Shown here: piece after piece, positions 60,591 to 64,000 of the stretch | Layout: each line of letters begins with the position of its first letter | How positions within the stretch are numbered: the first letter of the stretch is position 1 | From: JAEXZL01 sp049943125 | GTDB lineage: Bacteria > Bacillota > Clostridia > Clostridiales > Clostridiaceae | Direction: 5' to 3' | Length of the DNA stretch: 64,000 bases | Assembly: GCF_049943125.1 (NCBI RefSeq) | Contig: NZ_CP188040.1 | Span: 2,852,001 to 2,916,000 of the forward strand | Notes under the pieces: generated by a model | What the model saw: the letters and a program-made list of their open reading frames with translations, nothing else | Database searches by the model: none | What the model was told of the DNA's origin: nothing | Program-made: the position numbers and the translations under genes

Positions 60591-62048
60591 ATGGGTAAAT
60601 ATTTAAATGATGCTACTTTACTACTGGAGTATGTTGGAGGAAAAGAAAATATTTCTGCAGTTTCTCACTGTGCTACTAGAATGAGGTTTGTTCTCAATGA
60701 TCCATCTAAGGCTAGGGTGAAAGATATACAAGCTCTGTCAACGGTGAAGGGTACCTTCACTCAAGCAGGACAGTTTCAGGTTATAATTGGTAATGAAGTG
60801 CCCATGTTTTATAATGAGTTTATCGAGGTTTCCGGAGTAGAAGGAGTGACAAAGGACACCGCAAAGGTAGCTGCAAGAAAGAACATGAATCCGATGCAGA
60901 GGATGATAGCTCACTTAGCTGAAATATTTACACCACTGATTCCTGCAATCGTTGTAGGTGGTTTAATATTAGGCTTCAGAAATATAATCGGTGATATAAA
61001 GCTCATGGAGGGTGGTACTAAGAGCCTGGTAGAGGTTTCCCAGTTCTGGGCTGGAGCTCATGGCTTCTTATGGCTCATAGGAGAAGCTATATTCCACTTC
61101 CTTCCTGTAGGAATTACCTGGTCCATATCTAAGAAGATGGGCACAACTCAAATTCTTGGTATTATTTTAGGTATAACTCTTGTGTCTCCACAGCTGTTAA
61201 ATGCTTATGGAGTTGCTGGTGCTGAGTCTATACCTGTATGGGATTTTGGTTTTGCACAGGTGGAAATGATAGGATATCAGGCGCAGGTTATACCAGCAGT
61301 ACTAGCAGGCTTTGTTTTAGCTTATCTTGAAATATTTTTAAGAGAAAGAGTAGCCTCCTATATATCCATGATAGTAGTACCATTCCTTGCATTGGTACCT
61401 ACAGTACTCATAGCACATACAGTTCTTGGCCCTATAGGCTGGAAGCTTGGGGATTTAATATCTAATATTGTATATTCTGGACTTACCTCTAATTTAAGAT
61501 GGCTGTTTGCTGCGGTATTCGGCTTCCTTTACTCACCCCTGGTTATTACCGGGCTCCATCACATGACTAATGCTATTGATTTACAGCTTATTGGACAGTT
61601 CGATGGTACAAACCTCTGGCCAATGATTGCATTATCTAACATTGCCCAAGGTTCAGCAGTGTTAGCTATTATATATCTTAATAGAAAAAATGAAGCTGAA
61701 AAGCAGGTTTCTATACCGGCAGCTATTTCCTGCTATCTAGGAGTTACTGAGCCTGCGATGTTTGGTATAAATCTAAAATATATCTTCCCCTTCTTAGCTG
61801 CAATGATTGGATCTTCAATAGCAGCGGTTATATCCGTAGGCTCAGGAGTAATGGCTAATTCCATAGGAGTAGGGGGAATACCAGGCTTCTTATCTATACA
61901 GACTAAATACATGCTTCCATTTGTCATTGCTATGTTAGTTGCTATTGTAGTACCCTTCATTCTTACATTGCTTTTTGCTAAGAAGAAGATTGGTGTTAAG
62001 CAGTATGAGCTCTGGGAAGAAAGAGGGAAGGCAAAGGCTAAGGCTTAA
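60591..62048 (+). CDS. treB: PTS trehalose-specific EIIBC component
   Basis: A 485-residue phosphotransferase permease: EIIB domain with phospho-Cys27 (SHCATRMR), linker, and EIIC with ~8-10 helices (FTPLIPAIVVGGLILGF, LVITGLHHMTNAID, GVTEPAMFGINLK). It imports trehalose and makes trehalose-6-phosphate. No EIIA is attached, so a soluble glucose-type EIIA is used. AAAGGAGGG precedes ATG 60591. Confidence 0.93.
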   Translation: MGKYLNDATLLLEYVGGKENISAVSHCATRMRFVLNDPSKARVKDIQALSTVKGTFTQAGQFQVIIGNEVPMFYNEFIEVSGVEGVTKDTAKVAARKNMNPMQRMIAHLAEIFTPLIPAIVVGGLILGFRNIIGDIKLMEGGTKSLVEVSQFWAGAHGFLWLIGEAIFHFLPVGITWSISKKMGTTQILGIILGITLVSPQLLNAYGVAGAESIPVWDFGFAQVEMIGYQAQVIPAVLAGFVLAYLEIFLRERVASYISMIVVPFLALVPTVLIAHTVLGPIGWKLGDLISNIVYSGLTSNLRWLFAAVFGFLYSPLVITGLHHMTNAIDLQLIGQFDGTNLWPMIALSNIAQGSAVLAIIYLNRKNEAEKQVSIPAAISCYLGVTEPAMFGINLKYIFPFLAAMIGSSIAAVISVGSGVMANSIGVGGIPGFLSIQTKYMLPFVIAMLVAIVVPFILTLLFAKKKIGVKQYELWEERGKAKAKA

Positions 62049-62053
62049 ATATT

Positions 62054-62081
62054 TAAAAGGAAGGAGTAATCCTTCCTTTAA
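62054..62081 (+). other. Intercistronic hairpin in the tre operon
   Basis: Stem around AAAGGAAGGA/TCCTTCCTTT (62056-62065, 62070-62079), tetraloop GTAA, without T-run. Likely tunes mRNA decay between treB and treC. Confidence 0.45.
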
Positions 62082-62130
62082 GTATTATCGATAATTATTA
62101 CAGGTAACTATTACAGAGGAGAAGACTTTT

Positions 62131-63798
62131 ATGAAGAATTTTAAGCATAGTACAATATATCAAATATATCCTAAATCCTTTTATGATACTGACGGAGATG
62201 GGATAGGTGATTTAAGAGGAATAACTAAAAAGCTTGATTATCTAAGCCTTCTAGGTGTTGATTACATCTGGATAACTCCTTTTTATATTTCACCTCAAAG
62301 GGACAACGGTTATGACGTGGCAGATTATAAAAGTATAGATCCAAAGTTTGGTACCATGGAGGACTTTCAGCTCCTTATTGAAGAAAGCGATAAAAGAGGT
62401 ATCGGTGTAATACTGGATATGGTTTTTAATCATACCTCTACGGAGCATATTTGGTTTAAAAAGGCACTATCTGGTGAAGAGAGATATAAGGCTTATTATT
62501 TTTTTCAAAAGGGTTCTGAGAATAATCCTCCCACTAACTGGGAATCAAAATTTGGTGGCAATGCCTGGGAGTATGTCCCAAAGCTTCAGGAATATTATCT
62601 TCATCTCTTTGATAAAACACAGGCAGATTTAAATTGGGAGAATGAAGAGGTGAGGAAGGAGCTTTATGAGGTTTTAGAGTTCTGGATGAGTAAAGGTGTC
62701 AAGGGCTTTAGGTTTGATGTGGTCAATTTGATTTCTAAGCCAGAGAAGCTTGAGAATGACCTGGAGGGAGATGGCAGGAGCTTCTATACCGATGGTCCTC
62801 ACGTTCATGAATTCTTAAAGGAAATGAATCAAAAAACCTATGGGAAAAGAGAAGGGATAATCACCATAGGAGAGATGAGCTCCACCTCCTTGAGTAATTG
62901 TGTTAAATATACCAGACAGGACAATCAGGAGCTGGATATGGTGTTTAATTTCCATCACCTAAAGGTAGATTATGAAGATGGAGATAAATGGACCCTGATG
63001 GCTTTTGATTTTATGAAGCTCAAGTCTATCTTTAACAGCTGGCAGGTGGGCATGGAGAATGGGGGAGGGTGGAGCGCTCTTTTCTGGAACAATCATGATC
63101 AGCCCAGGGCTAATTCGAGATTTGGAGATCCAGTGAACTACCCCTTTGAATCAGCTACAATGCTGGCCACAGCTCTTCACCTAATGAGAGGGACCCCATT
63201 TATATACCAGGGAGAGGAAATAGGAATGACAAATCCACATTATAATACCATAGACAAGTATAAGGATGTGGAGAGCAAAAATTACTATAATATTCTCATG
63301 GAAGAAGGAAGAGATGAAAAAGAAGTAATAGAAGTGCTTAAGGCAAAATCTAGAGACAATGGTAGAACTCCAATGCAGTGGAGTAGTGATAAAAATGGTG
63401 GCTTTACCAATGGCGAGCCATGGATAGCTGTCTCTTCAAATTATAATGAAGTAAATGTAGCTAAGGCACTTGAAGACAAGGCTTCAATCTTTTATTATTA
63501 CAAGAAGCTCATAAGCCTGAGAAAGGATAAGGCTATCATAGCTGAAGGTAGCTATACACCAATATTGGAAGATAATACAAAGGTCTTTGGATATATAAGG
63601 GACTATAAAGAGGAAAGGCTTATAGTACTGAATAATTTCTATGGACAGGAAGCATCCGTAGTTTTGGACAAGAGCTTTTATGAAGGTTTTAATGTTAAAG
63701 CTCCTATTATTTTCAACTATCCTGAGGATCCTGAGCTTAAAGAAGCTATGGTTTTAAGACCCTTTGAAGCTGTTGCTTTTTATCTTGTAAATATTTAG
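62131..63798 (+). CDS. treC: Trehalose-6-phosphate hydrolase
   Basis: A 555-residue GH13 enzyme (alpha-phosphotrehalase) that splits trehalose-6-phosphate into glucose and glucose-6-phosphate. Conserved: IYQIYPKSFYDTDGDGIGD, nucleophile Asp196 (GFRFDVVN), acid Glu248 (TIGEMS), Asp323 (NNHDQPR). Lies between treB and treR and is intracellular (no signal peptide). The C-terminal ~80 residues are the side beta-domain. Confidence 0.94.
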   Translation: MKNFKHSTIYQIYPKSFYDTDGDGIGDLRGITKKLDYLSLLGVDYIWITPFYISPQRDNGYDVADYKSIDPKFGTMEDFQLLIEESDKRGIGVILDMVFNHTSTEHIWFKKALSGEERYKAYYFFQKGSENNPPTNWESKFGGNAWEYVPKLQEYYLHLFDKTQADLNWENEEVRKELYEVLEFWMSKGVKGFRFDVVNLISKPEKLENDLEGDGRSFYTDGPHVHEFLKEMNQKTYGKREGIITIGEMSSTSLSNCVKYTRQDNQELDMVFNFHHLKVDYEDGDKWTLMAFDFMKLKSIFNSWQVGMENGGGWSALFWNNHDQPRANSRFGDPVNYPFESATMLATALHLMRGTPFIYQGEEIGMTNPHYNTIDKYKDVESKNYYNILMEEGRDEKEVIEVLKAKSRDNGRTPMQWSSDKNGGFTNGEPWIAVSSNYNEVNVAKALEDKASIFYYYKKLISLRKDKAIIAEGSYTPILEDNTKVFGYIRDYKEERLIVLNNFYGQEASVVLDKSFYEGFNVKAPIIFNYPEDPELKEAMVLRPFEAVAFYLVNI

Positions 63799-63830
63799 CA
63801 GCGGTGTTAGAATTATATCGGTGATGATTG

Positions 63831-64000
63831 ATGGACAGTAAATATATATTTATATACAATGATATATTAACTAAAATTGAAGAAGGGGCTTATAAGAGAA
63901 ATGATAAGCTTCCTTCAGAAAAAGAGCTCATGGATGAGTACGAGGTTTCCCGTGATACCATTAGAAAAGCTCTAAAGCTTTTAGAGGAAGAGGGAATAAT
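63831..64000 (+). CDS. treR: GntR-family trehalose operon regulator, 3' partial
   Basis: The first 56 codons of a GntR repressor: winged helix with LPSEKELMDEYEVSRDTIRKAL and LEEEGII at the window edge. It lies 32 nt after treC, the usual place for treR, and probably binds the palindrome in the treB promoter and responds to trehalose-6-phosphate. The gene runs off the window. Confidence 0.88.
   Translation, partial: MDSKYIFIYNDILTKIEEGAYKRNDKLPSEKELMDEYEVSRDTIRKALKLLEEEGI

Overview
The window is AT-rich DNA with strong AGGAGG-type Shine-Dalgarno sites, dense rho-independent terminators and almost all genes on the + strand. Gene content (dlt-like operon, HtrA, EFR1-type ferredoxin flavodoxin, manganese catalase, YesM/YesN-type sugar sensors, PTS trehalose genes, lipoproteins with Gram-positive lipoboxes) points to an anaerobic, low-GC Bacillota of the Clostridium type. 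I see no rRNA, tRNA, CRISPR array, phage or transposase.

Layout. 1-3143: a split homologue of the plant Tm-1 protein (UPF0261 plus a TIM-barrel PEP-hydrolase-like protein) preceded by a paralogous TIM barrel fused to an AraC DNA-binding domain. 3395-6317: small membrane proteins, a gene of unknown function and an EFR1-type flavodoxin/ferredoxin. 6563-11430: complete branched-chain amino acid ABC transporter livJHMGF. 11625-16334: an ADP-ribosylglycohydrolase and a 1153-residue secreted modular protein. 16394-25584: a glycan-use locus (glycoside-phosphorylase-like protein, GH30 glucosidase, sugar ABC transporter without ATPase, and an AraC-type response regulator whose receiver domain is degenerate). 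25598-27644: a heptamer-periodic pyrimidine tract and a LacI-sensor diguanylate cyclase. 27900-29701: a TfoX-C protein and a membrane transglutaminase. 29749-35529: a dlt-like cell-envelope acylation operon. 35784-39584: TPR protein, HtrA protease, AI-2E family permease. 39647-42272: BlaI/BlaR1 pair flanked by two DUF4177 paralogues. 42395-47804: a sugar-sensing group (response regulator, histidine kinase, two membrane-anchored sugar-binding proteins, the second frameshifted). 48027-53303: DUF1846 protein, a second heptamer-periodic purine tract, a Nudix/membrane-protein deletion scar, CPBP protease, GNAT, flavodoxin. 53428-60256: S9 peptidase, lipoprotein, RsgA, hemolysin III, L25/Ctc, manganese catalase. 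60477-64000: trehalose operon treB-treC-treR (treR runs off the end).

The most interesting biology. (1) The dlt-like operon has no separate DltX microprotein; its MBOAT protein ends in FIYNQF, a hexapeptide with a tyrosine of the kind known to act as an acyl shuttle, and the partner SGNH-like protein has Cys in place of the nucleophilic Ser (GDC). An amino-acid racemase starts the operon, so the transferred amino acid may not be D-Ala. (2) The second sugar-binding protein at 46780 is interrupted exactly at an A_AAA_AAG heptamer in the phase needed for a -1 frameshift, and the -1 frame restores the conserved C-terminus. (3) Two long tracts with 7-nt periodicity lie just after stop codons, always with the purine-rich strand as sense strand; one has replaced the C-terminus of the diguanylate cyclase. 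(4) The AraC-TIM-barrel fusion looks like a sensor that recognises the same ligand as the enzyme it neighbours.
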